DNA of 64,000 nucleotides from Haladaptatus salinisoli (lineage in GTDB: Archaea > Halobacteriota > Halobacteria > Halobacteriales > Haladaptataceae). The notes beneath the pieces were generated by a model. That model ran no database searches and was not told the origin of the DNA. It saw nothing but the letters and a program-made list of their open reading frames with translations. Both the position numbers and the translations under genes were made by a program. Of this stretch, positions 54,309 through 63,450 are shown piece by piece. Numbering within the stretch: the stretch's first letter is position 1; the number at the start of each line of letters is the position of its first letter. The stretch lies in assembly GCF_020614375.1 (NCBI RefSeq), contig NZ_CP085328.1, forward strand, positions 124,001 through 188,000, in the 5' to 3' direction.

Positions 54309-54970
54309 CTACACCATGTCGGCTTTGGTGAGTAGGTAGCCTTCGGCGTTCTCCTTGTAGGATTGCGTATCGAATTCGTGGTCGGTGACGGGGTAGATGA
54401 GTACCTGGCGAGCGAACGAAGGACCGTCACGGTCGCGAGCCATCTGTGCAACGGCTGCCGCCATGTCCCCTCCAGCACTGTCACCGCTGATAGCGATATT
54501 ATCCGTGTCAACCTACATCATCTCCGCCGTATCGAATATCCATTCGGCAGCGGCATAACAGTCTTCGAGCGGAATCGGGAATTTGTATTCGGGTGCAAGC
54601 CGATAGTCGACAGACACGACCATGCAGTTAGCTACGTTCGTTATCGCTCTACAGGTCGCATCATACATGGCAGTATCTCCAATCACCCAGCCACCGCCAT
54701 GAAGATACACTAACGTCGGGTATGGGCCCTCTTGCGCTGGGACATAAACGCGAATTGGGATTCCCTCGTCAGTGATAGACAACTCGAAAACCTCCTTCAC
54801 TGGTTCGGGATCATCAGCTGTCGGGAACATCTGCTTGCTAAACCGCCGAGCCCCTCCGGTGACAACGACGAGAGGTTCGGCATTGGTGCGGCCCCCATCT
54901 GTTGGAGAAGGTCGGTTATTTCTGTATGCGGTTTCTCCGTCGCGACCACGTTGTGCAATTCGTTGGTCAT
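54309..54970 (-). pseudogene. Alpha/beta-hydrolase (esterase/lipase) broken by frameshift and stop
   Basis: From ATG 54970 (MTNELHNVVATEKPH) the frame reaches LSSLSPEG; near 54862 the reading shifts and continues GARRFSKQMFPTADD, YLHGGGWVIGDTAMY (oxyanion HGGG), then an in-frame TAG at about 54514. After the TAG the same frame gives DNIAISGDSAGGDMAA with the GDSAGG nucleophile and ends early at 54309, before the expected Asp and His. Hormone-sensitive-lipase type, inactive in this copy. Confidence 0.85.
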
Positions 54971-55002
54971 CTGTGGAGTAATTGTTTGTCAGGCGTCATT
55001 CG

Positions 55003-55884
55003 CTAATCCCAGTCGTGCTCGCGAAGATACATCTCAAGCTGGGTAAGATCGATATTATGGTCACGCTCCAGTGCCTCGATATCGACCCCGTATCCGTAGT
55101 CGTTGATCCACTCGAACATCATTGCCAACACCTCCCCCATCTCCTTACGGGCGACCTCGATTGGGACGTGCTGGGGTTCGATATCGATTCCCGTGACGGT
55201 GGTGAAAACCTCGGCTGCACTTTCAAGCGTGTGTTCGTCACCGGCAACTTCAATGGTCTCACCAACGTACACGTCGGGGGTCGCCAACGCGGTGGCAGCG
55301 AACGCGCCGATGTCTCCGACATCGACCATCTGCATCGAGGCACCTTCGGCGAGGGGGGACGCAAGGGTTCCGTTCAGGATCATTTCGCGTTGGCGCTCGT
55401 AGTTCTGCATGATCGTGACGGGTCGAAGGATCGTAGCGGGAAGTCCGAGATCGTGGATTCGTTGTTCGATGTCGTACTTCGACTCGAAATTAGGAATCCC
55501 TGTGTCACGCTCGGCTCCGGTGACAGAGCTAAACACGAACTGCTCGATGCCATTTTCGGAGGCAACCTCAGCCATGTTCGTTCCTTGTTCGATCTCAGCC
55601 TCAATCCCTGCCTCAGTAGGTATCGTGCCGCTCTCAGCCTCAATCGTGACGCAGTATACCGCGTCAACGGCTTCAACCGCTGGCGTGAGGCTAGGTTTAT
55701 TCAGGAGGTTTCCCTCAACGAGCGTCGCACCCCGGTCGGCAAGCGCCTGCGCACGGTCGCTCTCGGGACTGCGCGTTAACGCATGAACATCGAAGTCGCC
55801 GTACTCGCCAGATAGGAGGTGGTCAGCAACCGCCCCACCCTGGCGGCCAGTAGCTCCGACGACTAAGACGCTGAATTGACTCAT
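55003..55884 (-). CDS. NmrA-like NAD(P)-binding protein
   Basis: Start at ATG 55884 (MSQFSVLVVGATGRQGG); the frame extends to 56061 without support. 293 residues: GATGRQGG Rossmann motif, VHALTRSPESDRA, YCVTIEAESGTIP, FVFSSVTGAERDTGIP, and the ILRPVTIMQNY region, all typical of the NmrA/HSCARG type. Such proteins sense NADP(H) or reduce small quinones. Divergent from the Bat-like regulator at 56049. Confidence 0.88.
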   Translation of the reverse strand: MSQFSVLVVGATGRQGGAVADHLLSGEYGDFDVHALTRSPESDRAQALADRGATLVEGNLLNKPSLTPAVEAVDAVYCVTIEAESGTIPTEAGIEAEIEQGTNMAEVASENGIEQFVFSSVTGAERDTGIPNFESKYDIEQRIHDLGLPATILRPVTIMQNYERQREMILNGTLASPLAEGASMQMVDVGDIGAFAATALATPDVYVGETIEVAGDEHTLESAAEVFTTVTGIDIEPQHVPIEVARKEMGEVLAMMFEWINDYGYGVDIEALERDHNIDLTQLEMYLREHDWD

Positions 55885-56048
55885 AGCGAATCCTCCGTAT
55901 CCCTCTTCAACTGTCTGATTCTGGCGGCACGTTCGTCGTGGTGCATTTGTCTCACCATGAGATGTACTACGGGGGGATGCTGCTTGGTGATGAGCGTAAA
56001 CATGTTCAACGTCATGCGGATAAGGCTGGGAGTCGAAATCAGCGGTAT

Positions 56049-56678
56049 ATGCCAAGTGCACAGATCAAATTCGAATTCTCTGACGGACCAGGCGCACTCT
56101 CGACCAAGCGCCCGGACGATGAGTTCCGGATTCTAGCAGCCCTCCCGACAACAGATGGCATCCAAGTCGTCCTTGAAATCCAGACGTCTGACACCGAAGC
56201 CCTCATTCGACATCTTGACGAAGCGTCGTGGTTGCCGTCCTATGACGTGCTACACGCCGATGAGCAGACGATGCTCATTCAGTACTCCCACGAGTTCCTC
56301 CCCGCGCTACATCGTGCACTCCTCTCCTCGGGGCCTCTCTTGCAGTATCCCCTGACTCTTCGAAACGGGTGGATGAGTAGTGACTTGACTACCTCGCACG
56401 AGCAGCTGTCCCAACTCAAAGACGTGTTTGAGGACGAGGGATTTCCTTATGAAATCGGCTCGGTCACACAGTCAACCGACCCAACCGACCTGCTAACGGA
56501 TCGCCAGCGGCGGTTCATTACCGCAGCAGTCGAGCATGGGTACTACGATAGCCCGCGCGAGTGCACGCTCACCGAGCTCGCGGCTGCGTTGAATGTCAGT
56601 AAAGGAGGAGCAAGTGGTATTCTGCACCGCGCTGAAGGCCGCATTATCAAGAACTTCCTCGGCGAGCCAGCTGTCTAA
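56049..56678 (+). CDS. Bat-type helix-turn-helix regulator
   Basis: Start at ATG 56049 (MPSAQIKFEFSDG); the frame is open further up to 55938. 209 residues: a small N-terminal sensor domain and the C-terminal bacterio-opsin-activator HTH: LTDRQRRFITAAVEHGYYDSPRECTLTELAAALNVSKGGASGILHRAEGRII. Widespread haloarchaeal activators; the divergent NmrA-like gene is a likely target. The GGASGILHRAE helix differs slightly from the usual S.STV.EHLR form. Confidence 0.88.
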   Translation: MPSAQIKFEFSDGPGALSTKRPDDEFRILAALPTTDGIQVVLEIQTSDTEALIRHLDEASWLPSYDVLHADEQTMLIQYSHEFLPALHRALLSSGPLLQYPLTLRNGWMSSDLTTSHEQLSQLKDVFEDEGFPYEIGSVTQSTDPTDLLTDRQRRFITAAVEHGYYDSPRECTLTELAAALNVSKGGASGILHRAEGRIIKNFLGEPAV

Positions 56679-56827
56679 ACTGGGCCGTCGCGACGGAGAA
56701 TATTGAGATAGAGGCGGAATCCTTCGAATTGGGACTCCGCGATATGCTGTGCAGTCGTCACCTAATCTAAGCGATTATCTCTGACCTAGTTGCCTACTGA
56801 AAATATGGATTCTTTTGCTAATCCCTA

Positions 56828-57304
56828 TTAGCCTGAGAGCCATTCCTGTGCGGTCTCTTCTTTGACGCCGCCTGCTTTCACGGCAATCTGGACCATCGCC
56901 CTCTTCATCGTCTCGACATCGTCTCGTAACTCCGAGACTTCGGCGCGAAGCGCTTCGAAATCCTCGGGTTCCACGAGTGGATCATCGGGTAATTCCAAGC
57001 CATCGTCACAGAATTCGTGCCCACGTGCTGTGAGGGCCCAGACGATGGCGCGTGATCCACGGCCCGCATATTCACGGTCAATTTCTTCGACCAGTTCCCA
57101 CCGTTGGAGCTTCCGCATATGATGGCTCATGCTGCCGCTGGGGATGCCTGCTTGCTCTCGGAGGTCAGAGGTGTTCACGCCAGATGTGTCAGTTCCATAA
57201 AGAACCGTGAGGATGTTCTGGCGGGCGTCGCCGAGGTGGTCACGCATCTCATCGAAGGTGGGGAGCGAGTCAGTGGATGTTTCAATTTGGCTATCTTCGT
57301 TCAT
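56828..57304 (-). CDS. Winged-helix repressor-like protein
   Basis: 158 residues: FDEMRDHLGDARQNILTVLYGTD, then SDLREQAGIPSGSMSHHMRKLQRWELVEEI as the helix-turn-helix, and a coiled-coil C-terminus (DFEALRAEVSELRDDVETMKRAM) for dimerisation. Typical of haloarchaeal plasmid and virus repressors. A 7-bp inverted repeat directly upstream suggests autoregulation. Confidence 0.82.
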   Translation of the reverse strand: MNEDSQIETSTDSLPTFDEMRDHLGDARQNILTVLYGTDTSGVNTSDLREQAGIPSGSMSHHMRKLQRWELVEEIDREYAGRGSRAIVWALTARGHEFCDDGLELPDDPLVEPEDFEALRAEVSELRDDVETMKRAMVQIAVKAGGVKEETAQEWLSG

Positions 57305-57312
57305 GAAGCCAT

Positions 57313-57334
57313 ATTAAGGTTGAAAGGCCTTAAT
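57313..57334. promoter_or_regulatory. Inverted repeat before the repressor-like gene
   Basis: ATTAAGG (57313-57319) and CCTTAAT (57328-57334) with an 8-base spacer, 9-30 bases before the start codon. It overlaps the probable TATA region and is a good operator candidate for autoregulation. Confidence 0.55.
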
Positions 57335-58233
57335 ACTAATCCACTACATAGCTATGCGACCCACTCCCGACAACCCACTCATGGGGGAACAATACGGTGG
57401 CGAATAGAAAATTGGCGTGGGTTGCGAGAAATATCAGATATAAGAAATAGCGCCACGCATAAGAATGCTGCCGGTACCAAGACAGAGCAGCACCCAATAA
57501 AGCGCCAGAGACTGCACCCCAATATGTCACAAAATAGACTCAGACTCCGACAATGCAAGTGGACACCCCAGAGGGCGACACAGACCCAAGCAGAACCGAC
57601 GAGAAGCGGCGGACAGACCACACCGACACATGGCATGGGACAGTCCACTAAACAGTTCTACCACGGGAAAGCAGAGCTACAGCAATGGGACAGTCCACCC
57701 GAGGTCACGCAAGATACCTAGTGAGTGAGACAATAAGACAGTCAGACCATGGCGAATCCAGCGAGGACCAAACTAACGATCAGGGGACAGTCCGCCAGTG
57801 CGACCAGCGGGCCCGCAAAGAAGAACGAACTGCCGGCAGGACCAATGAGATAGCACTGGCGGCAAGCCGCCATGAGTAGCACTGAACAGTGTACCCCACA
57901 GCGAGGAGGCCGCAACAGCACAGCAACAACTAACGACAGCAGAAGTGGAATGATGACCAACATAAGCGAGTATGGCCGTGATATCCTTGAGCCAGTGGTC
58001 GACAAGAAGAGTGGACAGTCTGCACGCCCAGGACATGACGAAAAACCCGCTAAGCGACGATGTGGGGCGCCAGTCTCCGTACTGGAATGGGGTGCCGCCG
58101 AGCGACACGCAGTCAACCGGTCTTGGTGCACTGGCTGGGGTGCCAGCAGCACGTACTCACGGAATGCCCGTGTGACGGCAAAGGTGGGGTGCCATATGGG
58201 CGCCAAAGAAATACAGCAGCGAGAAAACGAGAG
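57335..58233. other. Repeat-bearing region without credible genes
   Basis: Long frames exist but have random composition. Contains GGACAGTCC at 57638-57646, 57688-57696 and 57785-57793, and the variant GGACAGTCT at 58013. Two of the copies share the longer context ATGGGACAGTCCAC. Confidence 0.5.
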
Positions 58234-58539
58234 TTAGCGTTGGTAGTAGAATTCAACGACTTTGAAGACAGCCCAGACAGTGATGAAGATAGAGCTGATG
58301 AAGAGCACATTCATCCAGAGGAGCGGCAGTGGCTGGGTAACCCCTAAGAGGTCAAGCCCAACGCTGATGAGCTTTCCAAGGGCCGAATAGATGAGTGGCC
58401 CAATGAAGATTAGCGCGAGAAGAGACGCACCAATGACTTCGAGGATATTTCGAGTGTAGGGTTTCTTGAGTGACTGCACAACTGAACTCATGACTGACAG
58501 TACAACTGCAACCATAATATAGATTTCTAAAATATTCAC
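58234..58539 (-). CDS. Small membrane protein
   Basis: 101 residues with three helices (IYIMVAVVLSVMSSVV, IGASLLALIFIGPLIYSALG, MNVLFISSIFITVWAVFKVV). Unlike its surroundings it has a coherent membrane-protein profile and a normal start, so I take it as real. Family unknown. Confidence 0.55.
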   Translation of the reverse strand: MNILEIYIMVAVVLSVMSSVVQSLKKPYTRNILEVIGASLLALIFIGPLIYSALGKLISVGLDLLGVTQPLPLLWMNVLFISSIFITVWAVFKVVEFYYQR

Positions 58540-59298
58540 CCTGTATCTAAACGTGGATGTACAGGATATTCCACCACTAGTTAACCACGATTAGCCGACG
58601 TTAGATTCCAGTTCACGGCTCTATTAAGTGCCAAAACAGCGCTATACTAGAATATCTACAGGAGAGCAACCGTCTTCCACAGAACGCACGAGGGGCGGCA
58701 GTAAAGCACTGCTAGACTGTCCACAAGAAGTCAAGGGGAACCGCCCCTGCGACGGTACAGAGCAACACTCTGGACTGTCCAAGACTGAGCAGTACACCAC
58801 AAGTGAGAGTGCTAGAGCCGATGGGACTGTCCTCTAAGTACCAGCAGGAGTGAGTCATCTCCCGCGACGGTGGGACTGTCGAGCGAGCTCTACGTACATC
58901 GGAACTCTGGTGTGTCACCAGCGGGACTGTCAGGAGCTGGGACTGATTGTTGGTCCAGTGAAAAGCAAAGGAAATCCAGTGTGTCACCAAGAGGACGGTT
59001 AGAAGAACTCCAACAAACTGTCTGTCTGGTGGAAAAGCAAAGGAAATCCGGTGTGTACCAGCTGGGTGGGCACCCCGTCTGGTTGCTGCCGGCCGACTGT
59101 CCACCATTCGGCAGTCACCATGCACAGCTATGAGTACAACCTTCGGTCAATCGCCTCGGTTCCCGAGGTGATGCCGGAACACTCGGTCGGCTACGATGTC
59201 GAGAGATCGGCATAAGGCGGTAGCGACTTGACGTACACGGGGGAAGGAGGAGAACTGGCGGCGTAAGACTCTTAGGCCCATATATCCGAATATATTGT
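58540..59298. other. Repeat-bearing region without credible genes
   Basis: Holds most right-hand units of the GGACWGTCC field and the two identical AAAAGCAAAGGAAATCC copies. A minus-strand frame (58712-59125) is open but only reflects the repeats. An AT-rich tract (TATATCCGAATATATTG, 59280-59296) just before 59299 is the probable vapB promoter. Confidence 0.5.
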
Positions 59299-59547
59299 AT
59301 GGTCAAAACCATCCGAGTCTCGGAAGAGTATCACGAGTGGCTGACCGCGCACAAGAGGAACGATGAGACGATGGAGGAGACGCTGCGCCGGATGACGCGT
59401 GGCCCTCACCCCAGCGACGTCGCCGGCCTCCTGTCGAAAGAGGACGCGGAGGACGCCAAGGAGGCAGTTGACCGCCTCCGCGGACGTGACCGCGACCGTC
59501 TCGACGCCGCCCGCAACGCCTTCGAGAGCGGTGACACGGGCGAATGA
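59299..59547 (+). CDS. vapB: VapB-type antitoxin
   Basis: 82 residues: MVKTIRVSEEYHEWLTAHKR is a ribbon-helix-helix-like start; the acidic C-terminus (LSKEDAEDAKEAVDRLRGRD) would wrap the toxin. Overlaps the PIN gene by ATGA. GC-rich codons stand out from the AT-rich surroundings, which suggests recent arrival. Confidence 0.88.
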   Translation: MVKTIRVSEEYHEWLTAHKRNDETMEETLRRMTRGPHPSDVAGLLSKEDAEDAKEAVDRLRGRDRDRLDAARNAFESGDTGE

Positions 59548-59939
59548 TCATCGATTCGTCGTACCTGTTCGACCTGATGGCGGAGGACCCTGATGCCTTC
59601 TCGAAGGGGACGGAACTCGTAGAGCGCGGGGAGATGCAGTGGTTGCCCACTCCGGTCGTCGCCGAAACCTACTACGGTGTTGCTATGGCTCGGAGCGATA
59701 CGATCGAGCAGGAGGTACGAAACCGCCTTCTGGGCTATCCTCGGATTGAGGTTGATGAAGAGATCGCTCGTGTGGCGGGTGAACTACTCGCCGCTGCAGA
59801 CGACCGCGAGGGCGGAAACGCTGGTGTCGGGCCGAACGACGCGTACATCGCCGCGATGGCCGAGGTCCTCGACGATGCAGTTCTCACGGACAACGTCGAT
59901 GACTTCGAAGCGCTGGGCGTTCCAGTTGAGGCCTACTGA
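59544..59939 (+). CDS. vapC: VapC-type PIN-domain toxin
   Basis: 131 residues with a PIN nuclease fold: IIDSSYLFDLM (first acidic residue D4), VVAETYYGVAM (Glu), GPNDAYIAAMAEVL (Asp) and LTDNVDDFEAL (Asp). These residues form the Mg site of VapC RNases, which cut tRNA or rRNA when free of antitoxin. Intact and coupled to vapB; it could stabilise the plasmid-like region around it. Confidence 0.92.
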   Translation: MIIDSSYLFDLMAEDPDAFSKGTELVERGEMQWLPTPVVAETYYGVAMARSDTIEQEVRNRLLGYPRIEVDEEIARVAGELLAAADDREGGNAGVGPNDAYIAAMAEVLDDAVLTDNVDDFEALGVPVEAY

Positions 59940-60245
59940 GTTCGTATCGGACTGCCCTGGATACCCCGGAATCCGGTGTGTCACCAGCGGACTGTCAAGA
60001 GCTGGGGCTGACTGTCCACTGGTCACCAGTGGCGGTCATTCGCTCGCCATCACCAGTCGTCATATTCGAGAATCGCCGCGCCTACCGTTGCTGCAACGAT
60101 ACACCCCCAATTCTCAGCCGGGGAACAAAGAACAGCATCCATCGGATACAGTTCCGCCCGGCCTCCTGTTGTGCGATAGTCCGCGGCCTCATCTTTCACG
60201 GTCTATTGTGCCAACCATTATTACAGTGTACTCACATTGAGAACT
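59940..60245. other. Repeat-bearing gap
   Basis: Contains the second GGTGTGTCACCAGCGG copy and the last two GGACTGTC units. No gene seen. Confidence 0.4.
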
Positions 60246-60440
60246 ATGGCCGATGAATTCACCGAACGCCAACTCCAGTATATTGGAGCACTCCTCATGC
60301 TCCTTCTCGTAATCGAATTCTACCGGCTTTTAGGCTTCTGGGGTGTCGTCGGTGGCACACTCGCTATCTTCTTCCTCAGAGGTCTCTATTTCGGTTCCCT
60401 CAACACCATCTACTCGGCAGCTTTCGGCCGACGGAACTGA
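60246..60440 (+). CDS. Tiny membrane protein
   Basis: Start at ATG 60246 (MADEFTERQLQYIGALLML). 64 residues, two helices (LLMLLLVIEFYRLL and WGVVGGTLAIFFLRGLYFG). Unknown function. Confidence 0.5.
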   Translation: MADEFTERQLQYIGALLMLLLVIEFYRLLGFWGVVGGTLAIFFLRGLYFGSLNTIYSAAFGRRN

Positions 60441-60559
60441 TCCACCAGACCATCGTCGGCCATCTCACTGTTCGTCATACCACTCCTGTTGCAGGCGACT
60501 AGAAATACGCCAGTAGTAGGACTGTTCCGGCATCGTTCACCACCCCGAAGGTACACTCC

Positions 60560-60751
60560 TTATCGATACATTTCGGCCTTTTTCGTAGTATACCAGTTGC
60601 TAACGTATAGTACAAGTCCGAGCACCAGACCTGCGATACCCATCATCGGCAGTATTTCATCAATACTGGCGAATCAAGAGAGGATAGCCGCTCCTGCGAT
60701 TGCAACAATAGCAATCACAGCGTTTAGTAGCAGCCCGGAAGACTTGCTCAT
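60560..60751 (-). pseudogene. Tiny membrane protein with an in-frame stop
   Basis: From ATG 60751: MSKSSGLLLNAVIAIVAIAG, then an in-frame TGA at 60674-60676, then FASIDEILPMMGIAGLVLGL and VLYVSNWYTTKKAEMYR to the stop at 60560. Without the TGA it would be a normal 63-residue two-helix protein. A single recent mutation or a sequencing error is likely. Confidence 0.55.
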
Positions 60752-61114
60752 AGTGTTTCTTAGACCAGATAACTAATCAATCTTTGTAGGTAGCGAGAGA
60801 TGTTCGAAGTAGCAATGATCTTGTCGGGGTCGTGATTACAGTCATATCCAATGACTAACGAAATTTCCTATGGATATCGTATCGAGTTATTCATCCGTCT
60901 ATTAGCGATTCCACCGGCGGTAAAGAGTCGATCAGTTGGAATCCCCTTGTCTCACTGCCGGTTGTTGCACTTAGCGGGTGTAGACACACCTGCTCCTTAC
61001 CTTCCCACTCCGCTGAAAGTTCATTGATCAATTCGAGTACAAATACATCCTGTGCTTCGCTCGGAACACGGAGAGTGTTATAATCATTCCCGACTAGTTT
61101 GTCAATCAATACCA
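60752..61114. other. Gap before ltrA
   Basis: A minus-strand frame (60891-61193) is open and partly protein-like but overlaps the start of the LtrA gene; not accepted. Otherwise nothing seen. Confidence 0.3.
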
Positions 61115-62308
61115 ATGAGCACAACTGATTCCGCCATACAACTCGACCCGGATGTATTTGATGTAAGCGAACAAGGCAAATCAGCTTCCACATTAGAGCT
61201 GTTCTTCGATTTAGTGTTTGTCTTCGCGTTCACACAAGTTACGAGCTTTCTTGTTGAACATCAAACGTGGGTTGGTCTTGCGCAGGGTGCAGCGATACTC
61301 GCGGTAGTCTGGAGGGCTTGGGTGGCCTACTCGTGGCTGACGGGGGCTGCGTCCGCAGAGAAAGATGTGGTAGAACGATTGATACTCCTTGGCGGCATGA
61401 CGTTTATGGCCGCTGTTGCTTTGTCAATTCCTGATGCGTTTGGCGATACAGCATTGATCTTCGGTGTAACATACTTTATCGCTCGACTGTTTCATGTCAT
61501 TCTATATTACCTTGTTGCACCGTCCGAAACACGCGCTGCACTCCATCGGCTTACACCTGGATGGGTAGGAGGACCAGCGTTGCTCGTTGTCGCTGGGTTT
61601 GTAGACGGCTTGCTTGCGAGTATACTCTGGATTGCAGCAATAATTTTTGAGTATGGAATAGTATTCGGCCGGAGTATAGAAGGATTCCAGATTGATATCG
61701 GCCATTTTATCGAACGTCACCAACTTATCGTGATTGTTGCGCTGGGTGAGTCTATTATAGCGATCGGCATCGCCGTTGGGACGGAAGAATTACTCAGTAG
61801 TCTAGTGGTTGGTCTCGCCACTTTCCTTGGATTTGCCCTCATCGTCGCGTTGTGGTGGCTCTATTTCGACTACACTGTCCTTGTCGCAGGGCAGCAACTC
61901 GCCAGAATGAGCGGGTATGAGCAGGTTTTACTGGCACATATTTCATTCAGCGGTCTTCATTTATTGATAGTCGGCAGTATCATCTTCATCGCCTTCGGAA
62001 TCGAGCAGACTCTCGCCCACGTCAACGAACCACTCGGTCCCATTGCTGCCATCGGACTGTGCGGTGGGAGTACGCTCTATCTGCTGGGTCATACTGCATG
62101 GCAGTACAACGAATACCATACTGTAAATGGTGCCCGGCTCACCGTGGCGGTCGCCATCGTTGGACTAATTTTCGTCGCAGGTAGGTTCACTGCCTTTGTC
62201 ATTCTCACTGCTCTCACGGGTTTCTTCGTCGGGCTAGCCGCATACGAAACGGTTTATTCCGAAGACCGGAAGTCAATTCGCCGACGCTATTTTTCTCAAA
62301 ATGATTGA
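61115..62308 (+). CDS. Low-temperature-requirement A family membrane protein
   Basis: Start at ATG 61115 (MSTTDSAIQLDPDV). 397 residues, about 11 helices. STLELFFDLVFVFAFTQVTSFL at the N-terminus and HFIERHQLIVIVALGESIIAIG in the middle are the LtrA signatures. LtrA proteins are of unknown function, linked to cold growth in Listeria. Stands alone. Confidence 0.92.
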   Translation: MSTTDSAIQLDPDVFDVSEQGKSASTLELFFDLVFVFAFTQVTSFLVEHQTWVGLAQGAAILAVVWRAWVAYSWLTGAASAEKDVVERLILLGGMTFMAAVALSIPDAFGDTALIFGVTYFIARLFHVILYYLVAPSETRAALHRLTPGWVGGPALLVVAGFVDGLLASILWIAAIIFEYGIVFGRSIEGFQIDIGHFIERHQLIVIVALGESIIAIGIAVGTEELLSSLVVGLATFLGFALIVALWWLYFDYTVLVAGQQLARMSGYEQVLLAHISFSGLHLLIVGSIIFIAFGIEQTLAHVNEPLGPIAAIGLCGGSTLYLLGHTAWQYNEYHTVNGARLTVAVAIVGLIFVAGRFTAFVILTALTGFFVGLAAYETVYSEDRKSIRRRYFSQND

Positions 62309-62897
62309 TTTTGCCTGTCTTCTCGATTTCTATTATTGGATCAGTTTTGGATTGAATGCTGGGCCGATTACCGTAGATGCGCCCCTTCAGGTACAATACT
62401 GGAAAAAAGATCGATTCAGAAATCCAGATACTATCTACTGCCGCTTATACTCTCAACCGGCAGTCAAACGGCCCAAACCGAGCAAATTCGAGAGATAGAT
62501 CTCGCCGCCGTCGTACGTTCTACGTCGGTTATAGAATCAATCACGTATTTAGAAACAGGCCGAACTCTTACATTTCAGACGGTACAAACGTATTGAATAG
62601 GGCCGTCTCACGGAGCATAGAAGATCCTTCGCTAGAAAGCACTGTAAACAATCGTCAGTCAAAGCGAAAGTGAATTCCAAAAGTTAGTATGATATACTAA
62701 CCCACGCTCGTATCTGTGCCGTTCGGAAATGGGCAAGTAAGAGATCGTCACTATCAGGCGATTCCAAGTAGTCGAACGAGAAACAAGACACTATGAATTA
62801 ATATGAAGATACTGCGACTGCATACACATGAGTTCAAAATGGTCGGAAGACACGCTCTACACCGAATTTTTAAGATATTCACACTCCTATGTGAGCT
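62309..62897. other. Gap with palindrome
   Basis: No convincing gene. Holds the third 19-bp palindrome at 62683-62701 and AT-rich promoter-like sequence before 62898. Confidence 0.4.
62683..62701. repeat. 19-bp palindrome, copy 3 (one change)
   Basis: GTTAGTATGATATACTAAC, one base from the perfect copy at 44351-44369. Confidence 0.7.
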
Positions 62898-63374
62898 ATG
62901 GCGGAGGACGACCCACCTCCCGACGAGAGGGAAACAGACTCCGGTCGAACCATCGAGGAGAGTGCCGCCGAGCGCGATCTCGACGTTGATGTCTCGGAGT
63001 CTATCCTCGAGTTGCAACCCGTCTTCGAGGCGATTGCACATCCACGACGACGCTATCTCGTCTACACCCTCGCCGAAGAGACCCAATGGTCGCTCGATGA
63101 CCTTGCGACCAAACTCGCTGCATGGGAGACCGATACGGCAGAGGCGAACATCGCGACGCTCACGCGCCAGGAGATGTACACGTCGCTCTATCACTCCCAT
63201 GTTCCGAAACTCGTGGATTTGGACGTGATAGAGTTCGATGATAGGACCGAGACGATCACCCCTGGACAACATGCGGTCCAGGTGTTAGCGGCATTAGAGG
63301 GCGCGGGTGGTAGTCTCGATAATCAGCAAGAAACGCATGCTCGCAGCGAATTCGACCGGGAAGACACTCAGTAA
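62898..63374 (+). CDS. DUF7344-like winged-helix protein
   Basis: 158 residues: VFEAIAHPRRRYLVYTLAEETQWSLDDLATKLAAWE, then LYHSHVPKLVDLDVIEFDD, the haloarchaeal DUF7344 HTH pattern. Probably a DNA-binding regulator. Pairs with the HalOD1 gene 76 bases downstream, like the decayed pair at 39281-39976. Confidence 0.82.
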   Translation: MAEDDPPPDERETDSGRTIEESAAERDLDVDVSESILELQPVFEAIAHPRRRYLVYTLAEETQWSLDDLATKLAAWETDTAEANIATLTRQEMYTSLYHSHVPKLVDLDVIEFDDRTETITPGQHAVQVLAALEGAGGSLDNQQETHARSEFDREDTQ

Positions 63375-63450
63375 CCCATGACTGCCGAAAGAGGTATTAC
63401 ATTCTCGGGAATGGCCCACCAATAGGACGCTTTCACACGGAGGACGACAG

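Larger units (their letters stand above)
57638..60017. repeat. GGACWGTCC repeat field
   Basis: Short palindromic GGACWGTCC units: three GGACAGTCC copies on the left (57638, 57688, 57785), two GGACTGTCC on the right (58772, 58824), and near-copies at 58013, 58714, 58873, 58924, 59094, 59989 and 60009. Longer units overlap them: AAAAGCAAAGGAAATCC at 58961-58977 and 59033-59049 (identical), and GGTGTGTCACCAGCGG at 58909-58924 and 59975-59990 (identical). The field surrounds a small membrane gene and the VapBC pair. It may be an iteron-type origin or incompatibility region, or decayed mobile DNA. Confidence 0.6.

Noticed and set aside
57742..58206. 154-residue hydrophobic minus-strand frame
   Set aside because: Lies in the repeat field, overlaps frames in all phases, and shows no codon-position bias by eye.
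58712..59125. 137-residue minus-strand frame with repeated LLTVxLVTH units
   Set aside because: The repeats in protein mirror the DNA repeat field; no start signal and non-haloarchaeal composition.
57638..60017. CRISPR array
   Set aside because: Repeat units are short, unevenly spaced and differ; there are no constant-length spacers and no cas genes.
60891..61193. 100-residue minus-strand frame before ltrA
   Set aside because: Overlaps the well-supported ltrA start; only its last 60 residues look protein-like, which is not enough.
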